Shown: positions 1 through 6,139 of the stretch, piece by piece
Layout of the letters: every line of letters starts with the position of its first letter
How positions within the stretch are numbered: the first letter of the stretch is position 1
Assembly: GCA_937996755.1 (NCBI GenBank)
Contig: CALKUS010000271.1
Coordinates: 1 to 17,212, forward strand
DNA: 17,212 nucleotides
Direction of reading: 5' to 3'
Source of the DNA: an uncultured Pseudomonadota bacterium
GTDB taxonomy: Bacteria; Pseudomonadota; Gammaproteobacteria; Xanthomonadales; Ahniellaceae
Made by a program: the position numbers and the translations under genes
Notes under the pieces: generated by a model
Told to the model about the DNA's origin: nothing
Seen by the model: the letters and a program-made list of their open reading frames with translations, nothing else
Databases searched by the model: none

Positions 1-63
1 CCGCTTCCCGCTTCCCGCTTCCCGCTTCCCGCTTCCCGCTTCCCGCTCCCCGCTTTCCGCTCT
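1..63. repeat. Heptamer tandem repeat (CCGCTTC)n
   Basis: Six perfect consecutive CCGCTTC units cover 1-42. Three degenerate units follow (CCGCTCC, CCGCTTT, CCGCTCT), the last touching the stop codon of the small minus-strand gene at 63. The repeat runs off the left edge, so its true copy number is unknown. Short G/C-rich heptamer arrays of this kind occur between genes in Xanthomonadaceae. A related heptamer, CCGATTT, recurs near 15604-15623. Confidence 0.95.
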
Positions 64-209
64 CATTCGTCGCCGCCCTCATCCACGAAGCCCGGGCTGT
101 TGTCCGTATTGCGATCGCCGGACACCTGCCCGGCGAGACCGCCTTCGCTCTGCGGCTTGTTCTGTCCGCCCGGTGCCTGGTTCGGATCGACGTCGCTCGA
201 TTTGGCCAT
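63..209 (-). CDS. 48-aa acidic, glycine-rich small protein of unknown function
   Basis: A short hypothetical protein starting MAKSSDVDPNQAPGGQ and ending FVDEGGDE. It is hydrophilic, rich in Gly, Asp, Asn and Gln, has no Cys, no signal peptide and no membrane segment, and is probably intrinsically disordered. The start is chosen at 209 because an AGGAG ribosome-binding site lies 7 bases upstream. The reading frame stays open further upstream, but without a comparable site. The gene is divergent from the phosphatase gene at 323, with 113 bp between the two starts, so the pair may share a promoter region. Its stop codon lies directly against the heptamer repeat. I do not recognise the family. 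Coding status rests on the ribosome-binding site and a non-repetitive, non-shadow composition. Confidence 0.6.
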   Translation of the reverse strand: MAKSSDVDPNQAPGGQNKPQSEGGLAGQVSGDRNTDNSPGFVDEGGDE

Positions 210-322
210 GATGGGACTCCTGCGCCGGAATGGCGCCGCAACGTCCATGCGACGCGCGTGCCACATGGCTTGCCTCTCCCGCCGCGCTCGCCGACGATGT
301 GCGCTCGGCCACGGGAGGCGAC

Positions 323-1924
323 ATGCACGATCATGCGGAACGCGCGCGTCACTGGTTCCTGCGGCTGCAGGGCACGGAGCCCACGCGGCGCGACGTGCTC
401 CGTGCGGCGTTCGCACTGGCCGCTGCGAGCATCGTGCCGTTCGCGCATGCCGGTCCGCCGCCGCCGCGACCGCGCTTCGCCGGCTATCCGTTCACGCTCG
501 GCGTCGCGTCCGGCTATCCGCGCGCGGACGGGCTCGTGCTGTGGACGCGCCTCGCGCCCGCGCCGCTGCAACCGGATGGCGGCATGTCGGGCGACGCGGT
601 GTCCGTGCGCTGGGAAGTAGCCGAGGACGAGCGCTTCGCGCGCGTCGTCCGTTCCGGCACGCAGGACACCTGGCCGGAAATCGCGCACAGCCTGCGCGTG
701 CCGGTCGACGGCCTCGCGCCCGCGCGCACGTACTGGTATCGCTTCACCGCCGGCGACGAGGTGAGCCCCGTCGGTCGCACGCGCACGGCGCCCGCGGCCG
801 ATGCCGACGGGAAATTCCGTCTCGGCTTCGCGAGCTGCCAGCATTTCGAGCACGGATACTTCGCGGGCCATCGCCACCTGCTCGCGGAGGAGCCCGACCT
901 CGTCGCGTTCCTCGGCGACTACATCTACGAATCGAGCTGGGGCACGCTCGCGATCCGCCGCCATGCGGGCGCGCTCGACGCGATGGGCGTGGCCGACTAT
1001 CGCGTGCGCCACGCGCAGTACAAGACCGATCCCGACCTCGCGCGCCTGCACGCGAGCGTGCCGTGGGTGACGACCTGGGACGACCACGAAGTCGACAACG
1101 ATTACGGCGGCGACGAGAGCGAGCACCTCGATCCCGCGTTCCTCGTGCGCCGCGCGGCCGCGTACCAGGCGTATTTCGAGCACCTGCCGCTGCCGGTGCT
1201 CCCGGGTGCCCGCGGCGAGTCGCGCGTGTACACGCACGTCGACATCGGCCGCACGGCGCGCCTGTACCTGCTCGACGACCGCCAGTACCGTGCGCCGGTC
1301 GCCTGCCCGCCGCCCGGCTCGGCGCGCGCAGGCAACGTCGATCCGTCGTGCGCCGCGCTGCACGACCTGTCGCGCAGCCTGCTCGGCGACGCGCAGGAGC
1401 GCTGGCTCGATGCGCGCTTCGCGGATTCGTCGGCGCGCTGGAACGTGCTCGCGCAGCAGACCGTGGTCGCGCCGCTCGACATGCAGCCCGGCCCCGGCAC
1501 CAGCACGTGGACCGATTCGTGGGACGGCTTCCCGGGCGCACGCGAGCGCCTGCTGGCCGGGCTGCAGAAACACCGCGTGCGCAACCCGCTCGCGATCGGC
1601 GGCGACATCCACGCCGCGCTGGTCGCGAATACGCACGCCGATCCACGCAACCTGAAATCGCCCGTGCTGCTCGGCGAGATCTGCGCGAGCTCGCTGAACG
1701 CCGAAGGCTGGCCGCCCGAGCACTGGGACGAGATCCGCGGCGCGAACGCGAACGTGCTGCTCGCCGACGGCGCACACCGCGGCTACGTCGTCATGGACTT
1801 CGATGCGAAAGCCTGTCGCGCGAAAGTGCGCGGGCTCGAAGATGCGACGCGGCGCGATTCGGGCGTCGCTACCGTGGCGGAGCTCGTGATGGAGGATGGT
1901 GAACCAGGCTTCAAGAGGGCCTGA
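323..1924 (+). CDS. phoD: PhoD-family alkaline phosphatase, Tat-exported
   Basis: A 533-aa PhoD-like metallophosphatase/phosphodiesterase that should release phosphate from organic phosphoesters in the periplasm. A twin-arginine signal (TRRDVLRAAF, residues 21-30) is followed by an Ala-rich hydrophobic stretch and an AHA cleavage site near 43. An Ig/fibronectin-like PhoD N-terminal domain (about 50-155) precedes the metallophosphatase domain. Metal-site motifs are visible: FASCQ (~169-173), GDYIYES (198-204), TWDDHEVDNDY (251-261), DDRQYR (~318) and GGDIHAA (426-432). Length is normal for the family. The ATG at 323 is preferred over an in-frame start at 230 because GGGAGG lies at 313-318 and the Tat motif then sits at a normal distance from the N-terminus. 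No Pho box was identified. The PhoD family also includes phosphodiesterases, so the exact substrate is open. Confidence 0.93.
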   Translation: MHDHAERARHWFLRLQGTEPTRRDVLRAAFALAAASIVPFAHAGPPPPRPRFAGYPFTLGVASGYPRADGLVLWTRLAPAPLQPDGGMSGDAVSVRWEVAEDERFARVVRSGTQDTWPEIAHSLRVPVDGLAPARTYWYRFTAGDEVSPVGRTRTAPAADADGKFRLGFASCQHFEHGYFAGHRHLLAEEPDLVAFLGDYIYESSWGTLAIRRHAGALDAMGVADYRVRHAQYKTDPDLARLHASVPWVTTWDDHEVDNDYGGDESEHLDPAFLVRRAAAYQAYFEHLPLPVLPGARGESRVYTHVDIGRTARLYLLDDRQYRAPVACPPPGSARAGNVDPSCAALHDLSRSLLGDAQERWLDARFADSSARWNVLAQQTVVAPLDMQPGPGTSTWTDSWDGFPGARERLLAGLQKHRVRNPLAIGGDIHAALVANTHADPRNLKSPVLLGEICASSLNAEGWPPEHWDEIRGANANVLLADGAHRGYVVMDFDAKACRAKVRGLEDATRRDSGVATVAELVMEDGEPGFKRA

Positions 1925-1958
1925 TCCTGTCCTTCTACCCAATCGCATCTCGGAGGAA

Positions 1959-1982
1959 GTGGGAGCGGCCCATGGCCGCGAC
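1959..1982 (+). repeat. REP-type palindrome, copy 1 (GTGG head)
   Basis: Starts with GTGGGAGCGG and forms the hairpin GCGGCC, loop CAT, GGCCGC. A GTGG/GTAG head followed by an imperfect palindrome is the hallmark of REP elements in Pseudomonas and Xanthomonadales. It lies between phoD and the convergent cupin gene. Confidence 0.8.
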
Positions 1983-2021
1983 TCCGAAAGCGGCAGCTCG
2001 AGCGAAACAGGAACCGAGGCG

Positions 2022-2045
2022 ATCGCGGTCATGGACCGCTCCCAC
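2022..2045 (-). repeat. REP-type palindrome, copy 2 (inverted partner)
   Basis: Read on the minus strand it starts GTGGGAGCGG and forms GCGGTC, loop CAT, GACCGC. It is therefore the same element as the copy at 1959 with a C-to-T and a matching G-to-A change that keep the stem paired. The two copies face each other about 40 bp apart, as in a BIME-like REP pair. Just beyond, at 2061-2076, is a small inverted repeat (TTCAAT, loop CCAG, ATTGAA) that may help end transcription of either convergent gene. Nothing else is recognisable in the 1925-2103 gap. Confidence 0.8.
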
Positions 2046-2103
2046 CGCCTTCGAGACACCTTCAATCCAGATTGAAAGGTCCTTGGTTCAAGTTGGGGTG
2101 ATG

Positions 2104-2583
2104 TCAGAACCCATTCGCGCGGAAGCAGGCCTCGATCGGCCCGGACAGCTCCGAGCGGATCATGAGCACGGCGCCAGCCGGCGAAACGAATTCCGTGTGG
2201 TGCAGCCCCGGCGGCGCGAGCAGGTAGTCGCCCGCGACGTACAGCTTGCCCTCGAAGTCGACGGAACCTTCCAGCACGAGGCATTCCTCTTCGCCCGTGT
2301 GGTCGTGCGGCGGGATCGTCGCACCGGCAGCGAGCTGCCACAGGCTGGTCTGCGTGCGCTGCGCGCGATCCACGCGCAGCGGCTGCAGTTTCACGCCGGG
2401 CAGGAACGCAAGCCACGGCCGTTCCCCGGCGCGCACGATCACCGGCTCGGGCGCCGCCGCGGCGGCCAGCACCCTGACGCGCAGCGCGGCGTTGCGCGCA
2501 GGCGCGAGCGACACGGGCGCGAGCGCTTCGAGCAGCGCTTGCGTCGCCGAATCGTCGCGCAGCTCGCGCTCAGGTGCCGCCAT
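2104..2583 (-). CDS. ChrR-like cupin protein, probable anti-sigma partner
   Basis: A 159-aa protein with a single C-terminal cupin domain (about 55-150) like that of the anti-sigma factor ChrR. The metal-binding cupin pattern is seen as HDHTGEEE (His93, His95, Glu99) and a later LHHTEF (His128/129), which matches the His-x-His-x3-Glu...His ligand set known for ChrR. The N-terminal ~45 residues are Ala/Leu/Arg-rich and probably helical, but lack any Cys. The HxxxCxxC zinc-binding anti-sigma motif of classical ChrR is therefore absent. The start overlaps the end of the sigma factor gene by 14 bases, a strong sign of translational coupling and of a functional pair. By analogy it would bind and silence the sigma factor until an oxidative or related signal is sensed. 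Anti-sigma activity is inference. Confidence 0.82.
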   Translation of the reverse strand: MAAPERELRDDSATQALLEALAPVSLAPARNAALRVRVLAAAAAPEPVIVRAGERPWLAFLPGVKLQPLRVDRAQRTQTSLWQLAAGATIPPHDHTGEEECLVLEGSVDFEGKLYVAGDYLLAPPGLHHTEFVSPAGAVLMIRSELSGPIEACFRANGF

Positions 2584-3178
2584 CTTCGAATCCCTGCTTC
2601 TCGAGCGCCGCGCGCAGGGCGATGAGCCCGCGGCGGATGTGCGATTTCACGGTGCCCAGCGGCAGGCCTTCGGCCGCCGCGATCTCCTGGTGCGACTGCT
2701 CGCGCAGGAACGCGAGCTCGACCAATCGCCGCTGCTGGGCGGTCAGCTCGCCCAGCGCCGCGTGGATGGCCGTACCGCCCTTCACCGCATCCAGCAGGTC
2801 GGCCACCGTCCTGTCTTCACGAGCCGTATACGCATCGTGGTCCTCGTCCGGATGCAACGGCTGCGTGCGGTTCCGGTCGCGCAGGCGGCGGCGCAGGTCG
2901 AGCGCGCGCGTCTGCGCGATCACCAGCAGCCAGCGCAGCACGCTGCCGCGCCCCGGCTCGAACTGGGCGGCGCGATTCCACACCTGCTGGTAGGTATCGA
3001 CGACCACTTCCTCGGCGTCGTGCGCGTTGCCGAGCACGCGCAGCGCGACCGCGTTCACGCGATCGACCGTGAGGTCGTAGAGCTTCGCGAGCGCCGACTG
3101 GTCGCGCGCGAGCACGCCGCGCAGCAGCGGGCCGTGCGGATCGGCGACGCTGCCTGCGATGTCGCTGCTGATCGCCAC
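2570..3178 (-). CDS. ECF-type RNA polymerase sigma factor
   Basis: A 202-aa group 4 (extracytoplasmic function) sigma-70 factor. Sigma region 2 covers about 20-90 and includes the core-binding and -10-recognition helix with DAEEVVVDTYQQVWN (54-68) followed by RWLLVIAQTRALDLRRR. Sigma region 4 covers about 140-195, with a helix-turn-helix ending HQEIAAAEGLPLGTVKSHIR. The frame is open upstream to 3274, but the GTG at 3178 is preferred. It has GGAGG at 3183-3187, and the longer version would add a low-conservation tail running through a hairpin. The gene overlaps the downstream cupin gene by 14 bases, as in RpoE-ChrR or SigK-type sigma/anti-sigma operons. A GGAACTT resembling an ECF -35 element lies about 55 bases upstream (3238-3232 on the minus strand), so autoregulation is possible but unproven. 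Confidence 0.88.
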   Translation of the reverse strand: MAISSDIAGSVADPHGPLLRGVLARDQSALAKLYDLTVDRVNAVALRVLGNAHDAEEVVVDTYQQVWNRAAQFEPGRGSVLRWLLVIAQTRALDLRRRLRDRNRTQPLHPDEDHDAYTAREDRTVADLLDAVKGGTAIHAALGELTAQQRRLVELAFLREQSHQEIAAAEGLPLGTVKSHIRRGLIALRAALEKQGFEDGGT

Positions 3179-3201
3179 TTCGCCTCCATCCCCCGATGGC
3201 C

Positions 3202-3235
3202 GAACTTCGGTCCGCTGGGCAGCGGACCGAAGTTC
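3202..3235. repeat. Perfect 15-bp inverted repeat upstream of the ECF sigma gene
   Basis: GAACTTCGGTCCGCT at 3202-3216 pairs perfectly with 3221-3235 across a GGGC loop. No T-run follows on either strand, so it is not a classical intrinsic terminator. It sits 24 bases upstream of the sigma factor GTG and could be an operator, part of the promoter/leader, or a mobile palindrome. On the minus strand it contains GGAACTT, like the -35 element of ECF promoters. Confidence 0.75.
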
Positions 3236-3275
3236 CGGCAACAGCTTACACGCGTGTGCGTCCGCCGACGCCAAC

Positions 3276-3305
3276 GGGATCCCTCGCCTGCGGCTCGGGA
3301 TGACC
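3276..3305. repeat. REP-like interrupted palindrome
   Basis: ATCCC (3279-3283) pairs with GGGAT (3297-3301), and an inner GCC pairs with GGC around a TGC loop, with a TC/TC mismatch between. The layout ATCCCTCGCC ... GGCTCGGGATGACC resembles dispersed intergenic palindromes of proteobacteria. It is one of three hairpins in the 3179-3328 gap. Confidence 0.5.
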
Positions 3306-3331
3306 TCGCGCGCCGGCGGCGCGCGAGGTCA
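3301..3331 (-). terminator. Strong 14-bp hairpin at the end of the secreted-protein gene
   Basis: TGACCTCGCGCGCC (3301-3314) pairs perfectly with 3318-3331 across a 3-base GGC loop. The right arm includes the TGA stop of the minus-strand gene ending at 3329. The position fits a transcription terminator for that gene, but no U-tract follows on the minus strand, so termination is inferred from stem strength and position alone. Confidence 0.55.
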
Positions 3332-3916
3332 CATCGGCGCCGTGACGTCGATGTCGTCCGAGAACGTGTAGTCGAGCGAGGAATCCGACTTCTGGCCCAT
3401 GGCTTCGCCGGACGCATCCTGGTGGACCGGGAGCTTCGTCGCGGGGTCGACGAAGAGGACGACATGGCTCTTCGCCGTCACGCCCATGACCGTGGCCTGC
3501 GTGTCGTACTCGTAGCCGCGCACGTTCTTCCCGTTGCGCTCGCTCTCGCCGAGGTCCTTCACGTTCGTCATGTTCTCGTAGCCCTGTCGCAACGCTTCGG
3601 GCGACAGGCTCTTGACCATCTGGCCCATGTCCATCGGCAGCGGCATCCATTCGCCGCCCTGCTTCATGTAGGTCTTGCCGGGAACGATGATGAATTCCTG
3701 CTCGCCGTTCCGGATGTGGAAGCGGTCGGGCCAGACCACGTTCGACCACATCCGTGTCGTGCCCTGATTCGAGGTCGCCGTGCCTTCGCTGTGGAAGCGG
3801 CCGGCCTTCACCATCGCTTCGTGGGTGGCGAGGATGTCCTGCTTCGCGTCGGCATGGACGCCGAACGCGGCAGCGAGCGCAAGCGCGAAAACGGTCGTTC
3901 GAAACGCAAGTTGCAT
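3329..3916 (-). CDS. Secreted LolA-like protein of unknown function
   Basis: A 195-aa protein with a typical Sec signal peptide (MQLAFRTTVFALALAAAFG, cleavage after VHA near residue 22). The mature part reads like a LolA/LppX-type fold: an N-terminal helix (KQDILATHEAMVKAG), then alternating beta strands with repeated W/R/Y-rich segments (MWSNVVWPDRFHIR, YMKQGGEWMPLPMDM) and a closing VVLFVDPATKLPV strand. Such periplasmic proteins bind lipid or lipoprotein acyl chains. Here the assignment is by sequence feel only. There is no lipobox, so it is probably soluble periplasmic. The ATG at 3916 follows a possible TATCCT -10 box, giving a short leader. It is divergent from leucine dehydrogenase and not clearly co-transcribed with the sigma factor downstream, since strong hairpins intervene. 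Confidence 0.75.
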   Translation of the reverse strand: MQLAFRTTVFALALAAAFGVHADAKQDILATHEAMVKAGRFHSEGTATSNQGTTRMWSNVVWPDRFHIRNGEQEFIIVPGKTYMKQGGEWMPLPMDMGQMVKSLSPEALRQGYENMTNVKDLGESERNGKNVRGYEYDTQATVMGVTAKSHVVLFVDPATKLPVHQDASGEAMGQKSDSSLDYTFSDDIDVTAPM

Positions 3917-3946
3917 CGTGTCGTCCCGGTTGCGAAAACGGCGCGC

Positions 3947-3952
3947 AGGATA
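3947..3952 (-). promoter_or_regulatory. Candidate -10 box (TATCCT) for the secreted-protein gene
   Basis: TATCCT on the minus strand, about 30 bases upstream of the ATG at 3916, in the 195-bp divergent gap. No convincing -35 element was found at 16-18 bases upstream, so this is tentative. Confidence 0.35.
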
Positions 3953-4005
3953 GCATTCGGCCGCGTACGGGCCCGCTCGCACTGTCGCCGCGCGATTGCG
4001 CCCGC

Positions 4006-4011
4006 TAGAAT
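4006..4011 (+). promoter_or_regulatory. Candidate -10 box (TAGAAT) for leucine dehydrogenase
   Basis: TAGAAT within a CGCTAGAATGCGCG context is the best -10 match in the divergent gap upstream of the gene at 4112. The -35 region is poor, as is common for high-GC organisms. It predicts a leader of roughly 95 bases. Confidence 0.4.
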
Positions 4012-4111
4012 GCGCGCCGCATTTTCCGCCCCGCCTGCCGGCCGCGCGCCGCAGCGCAACAAACTCGGCCGCGAAACGCGATTCCGCGCGCCACATCCAC
4101 CCGGAGCCACC

Positions 4112-5215
4112 ATGATTTTCGAAACGATCGCCCAGTCGGCGCACGAACAGGTCGTGTTCTGCCAGAACAAGGACGTGGGCCTGAAGGCCATCATCGCCAT
4201 CCACAACTCGGTGCTCGGCCCTGCGCTCGGCGGCCTGCGCATGTGGAACTACAAGAACGAGACGGAGGCGCTGAACGACGTGCTGCGCCTGTCGCGCGGC
4301 ATGACCTACAAGGCGGCCGTTTCGGGCCTGAACCTCGGCGGCGGCAAGGCGGTGATCTGGGGCGACCCGGCGAAGGACAAGAGCGAAGCGCTGTTCCGCG
4401 CGTTCGGTCGCTTCGTGAATTCGCTGAACGGTCGCTACATCACGGCCGAGGACGTCGGTATCGACGTCAACGACATGGAGTGGGTGCTGAAGGAAACCGA
4501 CTACGTGACCGGCGTGCACCAGGTGCACGGCGGCTCGGGCGACCCCTCGCCGTTCACCGCGTACGGCACGCTGCAGGGCCTGATGGCCGCGCTGAACGCG
4601 ACGTACGGCAACGAGGACGTGGGCAAGTACAGCTATGCCGTGCAGGGCGTCGGCCACGTCGGCATGGAGTTCGTGAAGCTGCTGCGCGAGCAGGGCGCGA
4701 AGGTGTGGGTCACCGACATCAACCAGGATGCCGTGCAGCAGGCCGTCGACGAGCTCGGCTGCGAAGCCGTCGGCCTCGACGAGATCTACGACGTTCCGAT
4801 GGACGTGTACTCGCCGAGCGCGCTCGGCGGCACGGTGAACGCGCAGACGCTGCCGCGCCTGAAGTGCAAGATCATCTGCGGCGCCGCGAACAACCAGCTC
4901 GCGAACGACGAGATCGGCGAGGAAGTCTCGAAGCGCGGCATCCTGTACGCGCCCGACTACGCAGTGAACGCGGGCGGCCTCATGAACGTGTCGCTCGAGA
5001 TCGACGGCTACAACCGCGAGCGTGCGATGCGCATGATGCGCACGATCTACTACAACCTCGCGAAGATCTTCCAGATCAGCAAGCGCGACGGGATCCCGAC
5101 GTTCAAGGCCGCCGATCGCATGGCGGAGGAGCGCATCGCGGCGATCGGCAAGATCAAGCTGCCGCACATGGGCAACGCGGCGCCCCGCTTCCTGGGCCGC
5201 ATGCGCAACAGCTGA
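4112..5215 (+). CDS. ldh: Leucine dehydrogenase (Glu/Leu/Phe/Val dehydrogenase family)
   Basis: A 367-aa NAD-dependent amino acid dehydrogenase that reversibly deaminates leucine (also valine/isoleucine) to the 2-oxo acid in the cytoplasm. This is the entry step of branched-chain amino acid catabolism. The N-terminal dimerisation/catalytic domain contains MTYKAAV (Lys67) and GLNLGGGKAVI (Lys79), corresponding to the substrate-binding and catalytic lysines (68 and 80) of Bacillus leucine dehydrogenase. TAEDVGI follows at 111-117. The C-terminal Rossmann domain has GVGHVG (179-184), an acidic D202 after the second strand that suits NAD rather than NADP, and GAANNQL. Length is normal for leucine dehydrogenase and shorter than glutamate dehydrogenase. 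GGAG at 4103-4106 supports the ATG. The gene is followed by a strong terminator at 5224. Valine or phenylalanine preference cannot be excluded. Confidence 0.9.
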   Translation: MIFETIAQSAHEQVVFCQNKDVGLKAIIAIHNSVLGPALGGLRMWNYKNETEALNDVLRLSRGMTYKAAVSGLNLGGGKAVIWGDPAKDKSEALFRAFGRFVNSLNGRYITAEDVGIDVNDMEWVLKETDYVTGVHQVHGGSGDPSPFTAYGTLQGLMAALNATYGNEDVGKYSYAVQGVGHVGMEFVKLLREQGAKVWVTDINQDAVQQAVDELGCEAVGLDEIYDVPMDVYSPSALGGTVNAQTLPRLKCKIICGAANNQLANDEIGEEVSKRGILYAPDYAVNAGGLMNVSLEIDGYNRERAMRMMRTIYYNLAKIFQISKRDGIPTFKAADRMAEERIAAIGKIKLPHMGNAAPRFLGRMRNS

Positions 5216-5223
5216 TGCACACC

Positions 5224-5255
5224 GGCGCCGCTCGCAAGAGCGGCGCCTTCGCTTC
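5224..5255 (+). terminator. Intrinsic terminator after leucine dehydrogenase (GCAA tetraloop)
   Basis: GGCGCCGCTC (5224-5233) pairs perfectly with GAGCGGCGCC (5238-5247) across a GCAA GNRA-type tetraloop. A T/C-rich TTCGCTTC follows. It lies 9 bases after the stop codon of leucine dehydrogenase. Confidence 0.8.
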
Positions 5256-5266
5256 GGGGGAAGGGA

Positions 5267-6106
5267 ATGCACGCGATGCGCAACGCCGCTGCCGCCATTC
5301 TGTTACTCGCGGCGTTCGCCGCGCAGGGCGCACCACTCGAGTTCGGCGAGCGCCGCCTCGAAGTGCCGGTGCCGGAAGGCTTCGAGCCGGTTTCGCGCCG
5401 GCTGCCGCAGTTCATCACGCTCGCGCAGGCCTACCTGCCGGCCGGCAACCGACTCGTCGAGGCGTACCTGCTGCCCGACGACATCGCCGCGATGGAGCGT
5501 GGCGAAGCCGTCGACATCAAGCGCTACTTCCAGGTGCAGACGCTGCGCAAGCTCGACGGCGTGCCCGTCTCGGCCAGCGAGTTCGAGGAAGTGAGCGGCC
5601 AGCTCGAGGCGAGCCTCGGCAAGGCCATCGACGACGCCTCCGAGCAGGGTGCCGAGCTCGCGCGCCAGGGCAACGCGGCGGCGAAGCGCCAGGCGGGCGT
5701 CGACCCGCAGGTCGGTCTGGACGGCATCGCCTACCTCGGGAGCTTCCGCAAGGAAGCGTGGGCGCTGTTCTTCACGACGCGCGCCGTGGTGACCCTGGGT
5801 GCCGAGCAGGTGCCGGCCACGTCCGCGGCCGCGCTCGCCGTGATCGACCACCAGGTCACGTACCTCTACGCGTACACCTACGAGAACGACGCGAGCGGCC
5901 ACGGACGCAGCTGGGCCGAACGCGCCGTGTCCGACTGGGCGAACAGCGTGCGCTGGGCGAACCCCGACGACCCCGAGCTCGAGGCGAAGGCGCAGCGGCT
6001 TTCCGGCGGCGGGCTCAACGCGTACGGCCTGGGCCGCGCCGCGGGAATCGGGGCGTTCATCGGCCTCGTCGTCTGGTTTTTCCGCCGCCGCGGCGCGGAC
6101 CGTTAA
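5267..6106 (+). CDS. Secreted, C-terminally membrane-anchored protein of unknown function
   Basis: A 279-aa protein that I do not recognise. It starts with a signal peptide (RNAAAAILLLAAFAAQGA, about residues 5-22). A soluble domain follows that begins PLEFGERRLEVPVPEGFEPVS. The middle (about 100-140) is rich in Glu, Ala, Gln and Lys and probably helical. A single C-terminal transmembrane helix (about 255-272, GIGAFIGLVVWFF) is followed by RRRGADR. The topology suggests a periplasmic domain held to the inner membrane with a short basic cytoplasmic tail. A purine-rich GGGGGAAGGG at 5256-5265 could serve either the ATG at 5267 or the one at 5276. It follows the leucine dehydrogenase terminator and ends 33 bases before isovaleryl-CoA dehydrogenase, so it may be co-transcribed with that gene. 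Confidence 0.8.
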   Translation: MHAMRNAAAAILLLAAFAAQGAPLEFGERRLEVPVPEGFEPVSRRLPQFITLAQAYLPAGNRLVEAYLLPDDIAAMERGEAVDIKRYFQVQTLRKLDGVPVSASEFEEVSGQLEASLGKAIDDASEQGAELARQGNAAAKRQAGVDPQVGLDGIAYLGSFRKEAWALFFTTRAVVTLGAEQVPATSAAALAVIDHQVTYLYAYTYENDASGHGRSWAERAVSDWANSVRWANPDDPELEAKAQRLSGGGLNAYGLGRAAGIGAFIGLVVWFFRRRGADR

Positions 6107-6139
6107 GCTGCGCACGCAGACCCACCGACGACCACGACC

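Noticed and set aside
230..322. Upstream in-frame start for phoD
   Set aside because: It would place the Tat signal more than 50 residues from the N-terminus. The ATG at 323 has a GGGAGG site and normal signal position.
2246..5215. A 989-residue plus-strand open frame ending with leucine dehydrogenase
   Set aside because: Everything before 4112 is antisense to the cupin, sigma factor and secreted-protein genes. Only the C-terminal 367 residues are real.
3917..5272. A minus-strand upstream extension of the secreted-protein gene
   Set aside because: It is antisense to leucine dehydrogenase. The signal peptide at the ATG at 3916 marks the true start.
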